Notes: generated by a model not told the origin, from the letters alone. Shown: positions 30,284 through 39,934, counted from the stretch's first letter. The stretch: 64,000 nucleotides of DNA from Peptoniphilus asaccharolyticus DSM 20463 (GCF_900176115.1 NZ_FWWR01000009.1:1294173-1358172); one strand, 5' to 3'. Numbers and translations: made by a program.

Positions 30284-31036
30284 TTGAAATTTATATCGTG
30301 GAATGTAAATGGCTTAAGAGCAGCGATAAAAAAGGGGTTTGTTGAGAAACTTGCGCAGATGAATCCAGATATAATTGGACTTCAAGAGATAAAGCTTTCA
30401 GAAGGACAATTGGAACTTGAACTTGATGGATATGAATTATATTATAATTATGCACAGAGAAAAGGGTATTCGGGAACGGCAGTTTTTACAAAGTTAAAAC
30501 CACTATCTGTAAATTATGGCATAGGAATTGAAGAGCATGACACAGAAGGACGTGTTATAACTCTTGAATTTGAAGATTATTATTTTATAACTTGTTATAC
30601 TCCAAACTCAAAGAGAAAGTTAGAGCGTTTAGACTATAGAGTAGTTTGGGAAGATGCATTTAGAGAATATCTAAATGAGTTAGACAAGTCTAAGCCGGTT
30701 ATTCTATGTGGGGACTTAAATGTTGCGCACAATGAAATCGACTTAGCTAATCCAGATACAAACCATAAGTCAGCAGGATTCAGTGATGAAGAGAGAGCTA
30801 AGTTCACTGAACTTTTAGAGAATGGTTATGTGGATACTTTCAGACATTTCTATCCGGATAAGGCGGAAGAATATAGTTGGTGGAGTAACTTCAACAATGC
30901 TCGTGAGAGGAACATAGGTTGGAGAATAGACTATTTTGTAGTTTCTGAAAGATTTGTAGATAGACTTGAAGATGCCAAGATACATCAAGGTATGATGGGT
31001 TCTGACCATTGTCCTGTAGAACTTATTTTAAAGTGA
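30284..31036 (+). CDS. Exodeoxyribonuclease III (AP endonuclease)
   Basis: 250 residues from TTG 30284 with AGAGGTGAAG upstream. ExoIII motifs: SWNVNGLRAA, GLQEIKL (metal-binding Glu), CYTPNS, LCGDLNVAHNEIDLANP (catalytic Asp and Asn) and MGSDHCPVEL (catalytic His). It removes abasic sites and 3' blocks during repair of oxidised DNA, which fits the stress gene next to it. Confidence 0.93.
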   Translation: MKFISWNVNGLRAAIKKGFVEKLAQMNPDIIGLQEIKLSEGQLELELDGYELYYNYAQRKGYSGTAVFTKLKPLSVNYGIGIEEHDTEGRVITLEFEDYYFITCYTPNSKRKLERLDYRVVWEDAFREYLNELDKSKPVILCGDLNVAHNEIDLANPDTNHKSAGFSDEERAKFTELLENGYVDTFRHFYPDKAEEYSWWSNFNNARERNIGWRIDYFVVSERFVDRLEDAKIHQGMMGSDHCPVELILK

Positions 31037-31043
31037 GGTAAGA

Positions 31044-32264
31044 ATGAATAATTTATTAACTGAAAAAATACAAGAGAATTTATATTACATTGGTGTTAAT
31101 GACAGAATAACACAGCTTTTTGAAGGAATGTGGCCTCTACCTGATGGAGTAGCATATAATGCATACTTACTTACAGGAGAAGTTAGCATTTGTATGGATG
31201 TTGTAAAGGATACTACGGTTCAAGGATTTTTAGAAAAATTATATGAAATTCTTGGCGACAAGGATCTTGACTATCTTGTAATCAACCACGTTGAACCTGA
31301 CCATTCAAGCGGCATTGTAGAACTTCTTTCAATATATCCACACGTAAAGATAATCTGCAATAAAAAGACTGTTCCTCTACTTGAAAGCTATTATGGAATT
31401 ACAGAAAACATAATTGAAGTAAAAGATGGAGAAGTTTTAAAACTTGGAGATAGAGAGCTTACTTTCTATATGACTCCAATGGTTCACTGGCCAGAGTCTA
31501 TGGTTTGCTATGAAGAAGCTACAAAGACTTTATTTTCACAAGACATATTTGGTGGATTTGGTACATTAAACGGAGCTATTTTTGATGATGAAGTAAAATT
31601 TGACGATTATTACTTATCTGAAACAACAAGATACTTTATAAATATTGTTGGTAAATACTCCGGACAAGCTCTAAGAGCTCTTAACAAATTGGAAACTCTT
31701 GATATAAAGACAATCTGTCCTGTGCACGGAGTTGTTTGGAGAAAAGATCCTTCAAAGATTTTGGATTTATACACAAGACTTTCTAAACAAGAAGTTACTG
31801 ATGGTGTTGTGATTATATACGGAAGTATGTATGGAAACACTGAAAGAATGGCAGAAGCTGTTGCTAAAGGTGTGGTTGAAGGTGGAATAAGCGACGTTAG
31901 AATTAGAGATATTTCAAAGACAAGTTTATCTTATCTTTTAGCTGATACATGGAAGTACAAGGGAGTAATCTTAGGTTCTTGCTCTTATAACAACAACATC
32001 TTCCCTCCAATGTCATTCTTATTAGAAGAATTGAAACATCAAAAGATGAAGAACAATGTTTGGGGATTCTTTGGTTCATTCTCATGGAGCGGTGGAGCAA
32101 TGAAGAGATTCGACCAATTTGCAGAAGAAATGAAATGTGATGTTTTAGAAATCAAACCTGAAATAAAAGGTGCTGCAACTGACGAACAAATCCAAGAGTT
32201 AAAAGACCTTGGAAAAGAAATGGCTAAGAGAATCTTAGACGATAGAAATAAAAAAGAAGATTAA
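31044..32264 (+). CDS. Flavodiiron protein (oxygen/NO reductase)
   Basis: 406 residues. The N-terminal metallo-beta-lactamase domain has the diiron ligands in NHVEPDHSSGIVELL, with further His at MVHWPES and CPVHGVVW. The C-terminal flavodoxin domain starts at IIYGSMYGNTERMAEAVAKG (about 255). These cytosolic enzymes reduce O2 to water or NO to N2O using rubredoxin or a similar donor, protecting strict anaerobes. No rubredoxin gene or fused rubredoxin domain is present. A terminator follows. Confidence 0.94.
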   Translation: MNNLLTEKIQENLYYIGVNDRITQLFEGMWPLPDGVAYNAYLLTGEVSICMDVVKDTTVQGFLEKLYEILGDKDLDYLVINHVEPDHSSGIVELLSIYPHVKIICNKKTVPLLESYYGITENIIEVKDGEVLKLGDRELTFYMTPMVHWPESMVCYEEATKTLFSQDIFGGFGTLNGAIFDDEVKFDDYYLSETTRYFINIVGKYSGQALRALNKLETLDIKTICPVHGVVWRKDPSKILDLYTRLSKQEVTDGVVIIYGSMYGNTERMAEAVAKGVVEGGISDVRIRDISKTSLSYLLADTWKYKGVILGSCSYNNNIFPPMSFLLEELKHQKMKNNVWGFFGSFSWSGGAMKRFDQFAEEMKCDVLEIKPEIKGAATDEQIQELKDLGKEMAKRILDDRNKKED

Positions 32265-32274
32265 TATAAAAAGG

Positions 32275-32306
32275 AAACAGTTGGGAAATATCTCAACTGT
32301 TTTTTA
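32275..32306 (+). terminator. Terminator of the ttcA-exoIII-flavodiiron operon
   Basis: AAACAGTTG / CAACTGTTT with a 10-nt loop and a TTTTT run. Confidence 0.85.
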
Positions 32307-32330
32307 GCGTTTAAATTTAATTTTTAGACT

Positions 32331-33491
32331 TTATTCACTTCGCAATATGCCAAGTCTTTCTGAAACCCAATCATAGCTTGAGTCTACAAAATTCTGTGTC
32401 GACTTATTTAGCAATTCTCTATACTTACCACCTTCTAAGATATCTGAATACAGAATAACTTCGGATTGGATTTTACCTTTATCGTCGTGATATCTATTGA
32501 CATAAGTTGGGTGGAGTACAAAGCTTTCGAGTTTAGTTACGTTATTTTGTTTTACTAAATTCAATTCCACGAACACACCGGACTCAACTCCCTGGTGTCC
32601 AATCCATTGTTGTCTTTGGTTTGAGATGGAGTTTCCCATGGAGAAGATTGTAAATTTACCATCTTTAAATTCAGCCCTTTGTAAAACGTGTGGGTGAGAG
32701 CCGAGCACTGTATCGACTCCGTTGTCGAGCAAGAATTTTTCAAAGTGCTTTTGTGTTTCGGATGGCTCTTTGGCATATTCAACGCCCCAGTGAGGATAGG
32801 CCACTATATAATCTGCGCCAAGGCTCTTTAAATTTTGAATATCTCCCAAAATTAAATCTTCTTGCAGTGGCGAGAGTTCATATCTTTTGTCAGAGGGCAC
32901 AAGACCTTCTAAGCCATTAAACATTTCAGAATAGGAAAGCAACCCTACTGCTATTCCGTTAGATGTAATTATGAGTGGTTTATCACCTTCTCGGCGTGTT
33001 CCAAAGTGCTTTAGACCAACTCTATCCATCTCGTCGAGAGTGGTTTTAACTCCATCATAGCCGGTGTCTACACAATGGTTATTTGAAGTGGCAAGTGCGT
33101 CAAAGCCAACGGATTTTAGATAACTTAGAGCCTCCGGCGGAGTATTAAACATTGGGTGTCCTGAAACAGGTCTGTTTGGGTTGACTGTGCTTTCAAAATT
33201 ACCTAATACTAAGTCAGCACCTTTTAGATATTCTTCAACCTTTTGGTAGTACGTATTAAACGAATATGTATTAGTTGATGAATCATAGTTATTTTTATAG
33301 AGTGGCATGTGGTACATTATGTCGCCGGTGGCAAATATTTTTGTTCGGTAAATGGGACTTTCATTTTTAGCTGAAGTGGTTTTAGTAGTCTGTGTATTGA
33401 GGTTCAAATTTTCCGGCTTGTAGTTATACAGAAAGAGAACTCCAAGACTTAAAAACACTATTGCAAAAATAGTTATAATAATTTTTTTCAT
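32331..33491 (-). CDS. CapA family protein (PGA_cap metallophosphatase-like)
   Basis: 386 residues. The N-terminal hydrophobic helix (5-22) acts as a signal or membrane anchor, followed by a Thr/Ser-rich linker. The CapA domain shows ATGDIMYHMPLY, LVLGNFESTVNP, ATSNNHCVDTGYDGV, YPHWGVEY and LGSHPHVLQ, the usual metal-ligand set. Relatives take part in poly-gamma-glutamate synthesis or act on envelope phosphates. No capB/capC partner is nearby, so it is a stand-alone surface protein of unproved substrate. Confidence 0.85.
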   Translation of the reverse strand: MKKIIITIFAIVFLSLGVLFLYNYKPENLNLNTQTTKTTSAKNESPIYRTKIFATGDIMYHMPLYKNNYDSSTNTYSFNTYYQKVEEYLKGADLVLGNFESTVNPNRPVSGHPMFNTPPEALSYLKSVGFDALATSNNHCVDTGYDGVKTTLDEMDRVGLKHFGTRREGDKPLIITSNGIAVGLLSYSEMFNGLEGLVPSDKRYELSPLQEDLILGDIQNLKSLGADYIVAYPHWGVEYAKEPSETQKHFEKFLLDNGVDTVLGSHPHVLQRAEFKDGKFTIFSMGNSISNQRQQWIGHQGVESGVFVELNLVKQNNVTKLESFVLHPTYVNRYHDDKGKIQSEVILYSDILEGGKYRELLNKSTQNFVDSSYDWVSERLGILRSE

Positions 33492-33542
33492 AATATCACC
33501 AAGTCAATTATAGCATATAGTTTAACTCAATAATTTAAATAA

Positions 33543-33573
33543 AAAAGACAAATCCATTTGGACTTGTCTTTTA
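33543..33573. terminator. Bidirectional hairpin after the M16C protease gene
   Basis: AAAAGACAAATCC / GGACTTGTCTTTT, loop of 4 nt, with T runs on both strands. It separates the protease from capA. Confidence 0.8.
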
Positions 33574-33596
33574 TCTAATTTGTTCTTAGTCAGATT

Positions 33597-36470
33597 TTAT
33601 CTTTTAAGTTCAATTTTTTCTTTGAATAGGTCGCTTGCCTCTATCATCTCTTTTGAACCTATGGCTGCAACGTAATTTTTATCCATTGCTTGTTTGATTG
33701 CACTGCTAAGAGCTTTTATATCGGATAGTTTAGTGTTTAGAGCTTGCTCTTTGAACTCAGCCACCATTTCTTCTGTTAGATTAGTCATAAATCTACTGAA
33801 GTTTGCGCTTCCTTTTTCAGCTGCACCAAGTAGTGGGTCGAATGCATTCATAGTTCCTATGATATAGTTTTTAAGGTCTTCTTCTGATAAGTTAAGTGAG
33901 TCTATATATTCAGACATCTTGTCGTAAACTTCCACAGTTTTTTCTAAGTTAGGGTCTCTATATGAATAGGTAACTATATCATCTGACATAGAGAATCTAA
34001 CTCCAGCTCCGTAAGCTCCACCTTTTGCACGAATTTGGTTGTGTAGGAAATCTGCTGAAAGTATATTTCCAAGCACTGGCATTATTCCGGAGTAGTTTAC
34101 GCCAAACTCTTTTAGATTGTATCCTTTAGAAACATAATTTACATTTGCGGAAGTTGTAAAGCCTTGGTTCTTTGCACAAGGAGTGAACTCAAATTCCACG
34201 GGGCTATATTCTTCTTTAGGTAGCACGTTTAAGAATTCAGCAACTTTTGATTTTTTAGCGCTGTCATCGGAAGTTAGATTTACCACAACGTCTGAAGCGT
34301 TAATAAGTTTAATGGATAGTTCTTTAAGTTTGGCACTTAAGTTATCCCATTCAGAATCGAAGTTGTCTACTAAATCAGCAAGGTAGAAGTAGTAGTTGAA
34401 TCCGCCTGAAATTTGGTTGTAGGCAGAGAGTTTTGAAAAATAACTCTTAACTACTTCGGCTGCTATTGAATGGCCGCTTTGAAGAATTGCCGCTTCTATA
34501 TATGATTTTTGAAGTAGGACTAATTCTTTAATTCTCTTCTTATCATCAAATTTTGAATTTAGCAGAATTTCTTTTGCAAGGTCAATTGATTTTTCGAAGT
34601 TTAAATCAAGTGTCTTTATTGAAGCTTCAAATCTGGATTTGAATTCATTTTCTTTAGTATAGTCTTTATAAGTTGCAAGACCTGTTCCAAAACCACCCAT
34701 GATTTTATAGATTTCAGTATCTAGATTAGAATAGTGGTACTTATCTGTTGAAACTTTTCCAAATAGCTCGCTAAGAAGGTTCATAGTTGGCAAATCTTCT
34801 ATGCTTATGTGTTCAGCAGGGAAGGAAATTGTCAAATATGAGATTCCGTTTGTAGGTTGAGGATTGAACAGAAGAGTTCCATATTCTTCTTCAAATTTTT
34901 CGCTTTCAAGATGCTCAATGCCTTCTTTTATATCTGAAATTTCAAGAGATGGTATTGTGTTTTTATCTTCTTCCGTATCTTCTCTTAGTTGGTATTCAAC
35001 TAAATTTTTGTGATTAGATATAATTTCATCCACTTCTTCATCGGACATAGAAGACTTGATAGTTTCAAGTTTATCTTTTAACTCATTTGTTTCTATCTCA
35101 TTTTTGTCTGCATCTGCCACAACTTGAACACCGACAGAGTATTTATTTTCCAATAAATGTTTTTTGATATATTCTTCAAAGAAATCTGTATCTATTTTAT
35201 TTCTCAAGTTCTCTATTACAGAAAGAGCTTTTAATCCATCAATAGGGTTTTCTCCATAAAGCCAAGTGTTTAGAGATCTTATATAGTAGATAATTGCCTT
35301 TTGAATTCCGCCACCTTCACGATATGCAAATTCAAATTTGTTAAATGTGGCAAGTAGCAAGTCTTTGTCTATACCATTTGAAACTATATTTTCAAGTGAG
35401 TTGTATAGGAAGTCTCTAAATTCTTCTGCACTTTTTCCGCCTGTGTTCTTAGCCACGATTGATAGGTCAAGAGTGAGTGAGGTTGAATTTTCAGCCCAAA
35501 CATCTTCAGCGAAACCAGAGCTCAACACATCTTGTTTTATAGGTGCTGAATCTGAATTTACCAACAATTCAGATAAGAAGTTTCTCATAAATAAATCTTG
35601 AGGGTTCAAACTCTTTCCAACGCACCAGCCGAATCCAACATAGTCATTTTTCTTTTCAACTTCCGCTTGAGTGGCTGCATAAGTTTCTTTTACAAAAACT
35701 GTTTTTTCGAGTGGTTGGTTTAATTTTATTTCTGAGTCTACATTTGAGAACTCAAAAGAATTCAAATAGTTATCCTCTATAAACTTCAAAACTTCTTCAT
35801 AGTCCATATTTCCGTAGAGATATATATATGAATTTGATGGGTGGTAGAATTTCTTGTGGAAATTTAAAAAGTTTTCATAAGTTAAGTTTGGAATTTCTTT
35901 TGGAGCTCCACCTGAGTCAACACCATAAGTTGAATTTGGATGTAGGTTGAAAGTTAGCGTGTCGGACACAATGGATTGAGGATCTGAGTAGACACCTTTC
36001 ATTTCATTGTAAACAACTCCGTTGATTGAAAGCGGAGAGTCTTTTTCCATTTCATAGTGCCAACCCTCTTGTTCAAAAATTTCTTTAACTTCATACATTC
36101 TTGGATAGAAAACCGCATCTAAGTACACATCCATCAAGTTGTAGAAGTCTTTTTCATTTCTTGAGCTGACAGGGTATATGGTCTTATCTGGATAAGTCAT
36201 GGCATTTAAGAAAGTTTGCTGACTTGACTTGATAAGATCCATAAAAGGTTCTTTTGTTCTATATTTTCTTGAACCGGATAGCACAGAGTGTTCTGCAATG
36301 TGAGCTACACCAGTTGAGTCTTCGGGGATTGTTTTAAAACCAATTCCAAAAGCTTTATTTTCATCATCATTAGATAGTACAAGCACTTGGGCTTTAGTTT
36401 TTTCGTGTATAAAATATAGTGCCTTAGAAGACACTTCATCGATCATTTCTTCTTTTAAAAGTTTGTACAT
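33597..36470 (-). CDS. M16C insulinase-family metalloprotease (presequence-protease type)
   Basis: 957 residues, four M16 domains in one chain. The inverted zinc motif HIAEH is at 57-61 in STGVAHIAEHSVLSGSRKY, with EPFMDLIKSSQQTFLNAMTY just after, as in the PreP/Cym1 clade. A C-terminal conserved Arg/Tyr block (RAKGGAYGAGVRF, then YSYRDPNL) helps bind substrate. No signal peptide is seen, so it probably degrades oligopeptides in the cytosol, useful for a peptide-fermenting organism. AGGAGGAATAT precedes the ATG. Confidence 0.92.
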   Translation of the reverse strand: MYKLLKEEMIDEVSSKALYFIHEKTKAQVLVLSNDDENKAFGIGFKTIPEDSTGVAHIAEHSVLSGSRKYRTKEPFMDLIKSSQQTFLNAMTYPDKTIYPVSSRNEKDFYNLMDVYLDAVFYPRMYEVKEIFEQEGWHYEMEKDSPLSINGVVYNEMKGVYSDPQSIVSDTLTFNLHPNSTYGVDSGGAPKEIPNLTYENFLNFHKKFYHPSNSYIYLYGNMDYEEVLKFIEDNYLNSFEFSNVDSEIKLNQPLEKTVFVKETYAATQAEVEKKNDYVGFGWCVGKSLNPQDLFMRNFLSELLVNSDSAPIKQDVLSSGFAEDVWAENSTSLTLDLSIVAKNTGGKSAEEFRDFLYNSLENIVSNGIDKDLLLATFNKFEFAYREGGGIQKAIIYYIRSLNTWLYGENPIDGLKALSVIENLRNKIDTDFFEEYIKKHLLENKYSVGVQVVADADKNEIETNELKDKLETIKSSMSDEEVDEIISNHKNLVEYQLREDTEEDKNTIPSLEISDIKEGIEHLESEKFEEEYGTLLFNPQPTNGISYLTISFPAEHISIEDLPTMNLLSELFGKVSTDKYHYSNLDTEIYKIMGGFGTGLATYKDYTKENEFKSRFEASIKTLDLNFEKSIDLAKEILLNSKFDDKKRIKELVLLQKSYIEAAILQSGHSIAAEVVKSYFSKLSAYNQISGGFNYYFYLADLVDNFDSEWDNLSAKLKELSIKLINASDVVVNLTSDDSAKKSKVAEFLNVLPKEEYSPVEFEFTPCAKNQGFTTSANVNYVSKGYNLKEFGVNYSGIMPVLGNILSADFLHNQIRAKGGAYGAGVRFSMSDDIVTYSYRDPNLEKTVEVYDKMSEYIDSLNLSEEDLKNYIIGTMNAFDPLLGAAEKGSANFSRFMTNLTEEMVAEFKEQALNTKLSDIKALSSAIKQAMDKNYVAAIGSKEMIEASDLFKEKIELKR

Positions 36471-36798
36471 ATATTCCTCCTAATTTCTATATTATACCCA
36501 TTAAAAGAGTGTGTTGGCAAAGAGTTTAGAGAATTGAAATATTATTAAAAATAAGATATCTTTAGATATAATAAATTTAAAAATCAAAGTTAAATTAAAA
36601 GCAAGTATAGTCTCAAAAATATTTTGTCTGTTGTCTATAGTGGTATAATATGAAAATTAATCTATATGAATAAACAGTAAAAAATAAATTGAGAATTAAT
36701 TAAATTATTGTAAAGCCGAAAGCCTAGAAGTCAATAAAATGGCAATTTGTATACATAAATTTTCACAACAAGGCAAACTTTGATAAATTTTTAATTTA
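36471..36798. other. Intergenic region with a possible upstream promoter
   Basis: AT-rich DNA. An extended -10 box TG-G-TATAAT (TATAAT 36644-36649) points right, with only a weak -35. A 14-codon open frame (36739-36783, MAICIHKFSQQGKL) lies between it and the main promoter but lacks a ribosome site and has no Trp. I see no gene here. Confidence 0.4.
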
Positions 36799-36828
36799 TT
36801 GACAAGTTAGTAAACTAGATGATAAAAT
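36799..36828 (+). promoter_or_regulatory. Main promoter of the tryptophanase-family gene
   Basis: TTGACA (36799-36804), 18-bp spacer, TAAAAT (36823-36828) with TG one base upstream. The transcript would start near 36835, leaving about 210 nt of untranslated leader. Confidence 0.7.
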
Positions 36829-36860
36829 CGGTTTATAAAGTAGAATAACCAAATAGATAA

Positions 36861-37030
36861 ATCGTTTAAATTAAGCGATATATTGGACATGCAAACGAAT
36901 AGGTATCGTTTGCAAAATGTAGTTTTGCTTTAGATATTCAAAAGTTAGTTAGAGTAGTATACTGTCCGCTAATCGATTATTTCGACAACCGGGGTATCCT
37001 CTGAGAAAGACGAAAGTCAAAATTTTAGGA
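36861..37030 (+). promoter_or_regulatory. Structured leader RNA candidate
   Basis: CGAT (36876-36879) and GGACA (36885-36889) can pair with ATCG (36972-36975) and TGTCC (36963-36967), enclosing a perfect hairpin GCAAACGA / TCGTTTGC (36891-36913). The 3' arm of that hairpin overlaps a competing one, GCAAAA / TTTTGC. A small GAC-GAAA-GTC hairpin (37009-37018) precedes the ribosome site TAGGAGG. This suggests regulated folding, but I match it to no known riboswitch, T-box or TnaC-type leader. Confidence 0.5.
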
Positions 37031-37043
37031 GGTCAGTATAAAA

Positions 37044-38681
37044 ATGAAAGAATATCCACTAAATGTACCAACACCACGCTCTTTTTCTTACGTAAAGCGT
37101 AATATCCCAAATGTTACTATTGAACAACGTGAAAGAGCTTTGAAAGAAACTCACTACAATGAATTTGCATTCCCAGCAGGTATGCTAACTGTAGATATGT
37201 TATCTGACTCTGGTACAACAGCCATGACAGATCAACAATGGTCATCATTGTTCTTAGGCGATGAATCTTACGGAAGAAACAAAGGTTACTATGTACTTTT
37301 AGATGCAATGCGTGACTGTTTTGAACGTGGCGACGATCAAAAGAAAATTATAGACTTGGTTAGAACAGACTGCCAAGACATAGAAAAAATGATGGACGAA
37401 ATGTACTTATGTGAATATGAAGGTGGACTTTTCAACGGTGGGGCAGCTCAACTTGAACGTCCAAATGCATTCCTTATGCCACAAGGCCGTGCAGCAGAAT
37501 CTATCTTATTTGAAATAGTTCGTAAGATATTAGCTCAACGTGAACCAGGAAAAGTATTCACAATTCCTTCAAATGGACACTTCGATACAACTGAAGGAAA
37601 CATCAAACAAATGGGTTCAGTTCCTCGTAACCTATACAACAAAGAATTATTATATGAAGTTCCAGAAAACGGACGTTATGAAAAGAATCCTTTCAAAGGT
37701 GATATGGACATTGAAAAACTTCAACAACTTATAGATGCAGTTGGTATTGAAAACATTCCAATGATTTACACTACAATTACAAACAATACTATCTGTGGAC
37801 AAGCTGTTTCTATGAAGAGTATCAGAGAAACTTCTGAACTTGCTCATAAATATGAAATTCCATTTATGCTTGATGCTGCAAGATGGGCAGAAAACTGCTA
37901 CTTCATCAAGATGAATGAAGATGGCTATGAAGACAAATCAATTGCTGAAATAGCTAAAGAAATGTTCTCTTATTGTGATGGTTTCACAGCTTCACTTAAG
38001 AAGGACGGACACTCTAACATGGGTGGTATCTTAGCTTTCCGTGATAAAGGATACTTCTGGAAGAAATTCTCAGATTTCAACGAAGACGGAACAGTTAAGA
38101 CAGACGTAGGTATATTGCTAAAAGTTAAACAAATTTCTTCTTATGGTAATGACTCTTACGGTGGAATGTCAGGACGTGACATCATGGCTCTTGCAGCAGG
38201 TTTATATGAATGTCTAAACGTTAACTATCTTGAAGAACGTATCGACCAATGTAACTATCTTGCAGAAGGTTTCTTCAACGCTGGAGTAAAAGGTGTTGTA
38301 ATTCCTGCAGGTGGACATGGTGTATACATCAACATGGACGAATTCTTCGATGGCAAGAGAGGACATGATACATTTGCCGGAGAAGGTTTCAGTTTGGAAC
38401 TTATCCGTCGTTACGGAATCAGAGTTGCTGAACTTGGAGACTATTCTATGGAATATGACCTAAAGACTCCTGAACAACAAGCTGAAGTTGCAAACGTAGT
38501 AAGATTTGCAATCAATAGAAGTGTTTACTCAAAAGAACACTTAGATTATGTAATAGCTGCTGTGAAGGCTCTTTATGAAGACCGTGAATCTATTCCAAAC
38601 ATGAGAATAACTAAAGGTCACACTCTTCCAATGCGTCATTTCCACGCATTCTTGGAACCATATCCAAACGAAGAGAAATAG
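37044..38681 (+). CDS. Tryptophanase / tyrosine phenol-lyase family enzyme, insertion variant
   Basis: 545 residues, against about 455-475 for TnaA and TPL. Family blocks: SDSGTTAMTDQQWSSLFLGD, then ESYGRN, NAFLMPQGRAAE, PSNGHFDTTEGNI, LDAARWAENCYFI (Asp277 for the PLP nitrogen), TASLKKDGHSNMGG (PLP Lys probably 320) and RRYGIRVAELGDYS. An insert of about 45 residues (roughly 94-140) sits between the conserved blocks of the PLP domain. Predicted to cleave an aromatic amino acid to pyruvate, ammonia and indole or phenol; which substrate is undecided. It is transcribed alone from a long structured leader. Confidence 0.8.
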   Translation: MKEYPLNVPTPRSFSYVKRNIPNVTIEQRERALKETHYNEFAFPAGMLTVDMLSDSGTTAMTDQQWSSLFLGDESYGRNKGYYVLLDAMRDCFERGDDQKKIIDLVRTDCQDIEKMMDEMYLCEYEGGLFNGGAAQLERPNAFLMPQGRAAESILFEIVRKILAQREPGKVFTIPSNGHFDTTEGNIKQMGSVPRNLYNKELLYEVPENGRYEKNPFKGDMDIEKLQQLIDAVGIENIPMIYTTITNNTICGQAVSMKSIRETSELAHKYEIPFMLDAARWAENCYFIKMNEDGYEDKSIAEIAKEMFSYCDGFTASLKKDGHSNMGGILAFRDKGYFWKKFSDFNEDGTVKTDVGILLKVKQISSYGNDSYGGMSGRDIMALAAGLYECLNVNYLEERIDQCNYLAEGFFNAGVKGVVIPAGGHGVYINMDEFFDGKRGHDTFAGEGFSLELIRRYGIRVAELGDYSMEYDLKTPEQQAEVANVVRFAINRSVYSKEHLDYVIAAVKALYEDRESIPNMRITKGHTLPMRHFHAFLEPYPNEEK

Positions 38682-38697
38682 AATAAATTTTAATTAA

Positions 38698-38719
38698 GAC
38701 GAATTGTCAAATAAAACCA
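38698..38719. repeat. Solo IS30 right-end remnant
   Basis: GACGAATTGTCAAATAAAACC matches the inward-read right end of copies A-D (GACGAATTGTCAAATCAAATG) at its first 15 bases and then decays. It lies between the lyase stop codon and its terminator, 68 bp from the left end of copy D. Probably the scar of an older IS30 copy. Confidence 0.6.
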
Positions 38720-38724
38720 ACCTC

Positions 38725-38763
38725 AAATCTCATCTTTTCTGTAATGCAGAGGATGAGATTTTA
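38725..38763 (+). terminator. Terminator after the tryptophanase-family gene
   Basis: AAATCTCATC / GATGAGATTT enclosing an inner CTG / CAG pairing, then TTAATA. The T run is short. Confidence 0.65.
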
Positions 38764-38766
38764 ATA

Positions 38767-39884
38767 GATAATTTATCATAACAAGTGCAACATAAATAAA
38801 CTCATAGCTAATCAGCTGTGTTAATATGTAAGTGACCAAACAAAACATATTAAAAGGAGTGATTAACTATGAGCTATAACCATCTTACCATAGAAGAAAG
38901 ATCTTGTATTTACCAATTTTTAAATTTAGGAATGAGTATAAGGAAAATTGCACACGCACTTAAAAGGTCACCTAGTACAATATCTAGAGAAATTAAAAGA
39001 AATTCATCTAAGATAAAAGTTAGTAGGGGAAGTTACACTAAGTACTTTCCGATAAAGGCAAATGATAAATATATTGATAGAAGAAAAGACTGCCATAGAA
39101 AAAGTAAATTTTCTAAAGATGTTATTGATTATTTAACTGTAAAGATTAACGAACATTGGTCCCCTGAACAAATATCAAATAGAAACACAAATGAGATTCA
39201 TGAATTACCATCTACATCAACGATATATAGAATGATACACGACCAAAAAGCTGACCAAAAACTAGTATGAAAAATTTGAGAAGAAAAGCTAAATTTAAAA
39301 GGCCAGCAGAAAAAAGAGGAAAATTCAATGATAAAGGTAGAACAATTAAGAAAAGACCTAAAGAGATATACAGAAGGCAAGAATTAGGCCACTGGGAAGC
39401 AGATACAGTGGAATCAGGCAGATTAGATCATAAAAGGAAAAGTAGATGTTGTTTCGTAACTTTAGCAGAAAGAAAATCTAGATATTATATAGCAATCCTA
39501 GTTGAAAATAGAAAGTCGGAAAGCGTAACACCAGCAATAATAAATGCATTAAAAGATTATCCAAAAGAATTAGTAAAAACAATAACCTTTGATAGAGGTA
39601 AAGAATTTTCAGAATTTGAGAAAATAGAAAAAGAATTAGGATGCAAAACTTATTTTTGTGATCCCTATTGTGCATGGCAAAAAGGTACAAATGAAAATAG
39701 TAACGGACTTTTGAGGGAGTTTTATCCTAAGGGTATGGATTTATCAGAAGTGAATATTGATGAATTAAATTATAACTTAAGTTTAATGAATAATAGACCT
39801 AGAAAATGTATAAAATATAAAACACCTAAAGAAGAACTTTTTGGTCTCTTACCATAGGTGTTGCATTTGATTTGACAATTCGTC
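38767..39884 (+). mobile_element. IS30-family insertion sequence, copy D
   Basis: 1118 bp, same ends as copies A-C. Its flanks do not match (AATA left, TGCA right). On the right it directly abuts a 50-bp ISL3 end, and a solo IS30 end lies on its left. The absence of a target duplication and the pieces of other elements point to deletion or recombination between IS copies here. Confidence 0.9.
38869..39857 (+). pseudogene. IS30 transposase, frameshifted (copy D)
   Basis: Two extra A bases, at CACGACCAAAAA and GCTGACCAAAA (about 39242 and 39255), shift the frame by two and end the first part at 39270. The second part (from about 39267) is open to TAG 39857 and contains all three catalytic regions: HWEADTVES, FDRGKEFSEF and GTNENSNGLLREFYPKG. 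This is the copy with the best preserved catalytic half. Confidence 0.88.
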
Positions 39885-39934
39885 TGCATAAAAATATCTG
39901 TTAGGGATTTACTCCCCAACAGATATTATAGAGC
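39885..39934. mobile_element. ISL3 terminal fragment
   Basis: TGCATAAAAATATCTGTTAG... to ...ATTATAGAGCC equals the last 50 bp of ISL3 copy 1 (6055-6104), cut exactly where IS30 copy D begins. The rest of that ISL3 copy is missing. Its hairpin could still act as a terminator. Confidence 0.75.

Noticed and set aside
36739..36783. TnaC-like leader peptide MAICIHKFSQQGKL
   Set aside because: No Trp, no ribosome site, and it lies upstream of the strongest promoter of the lyase gene.
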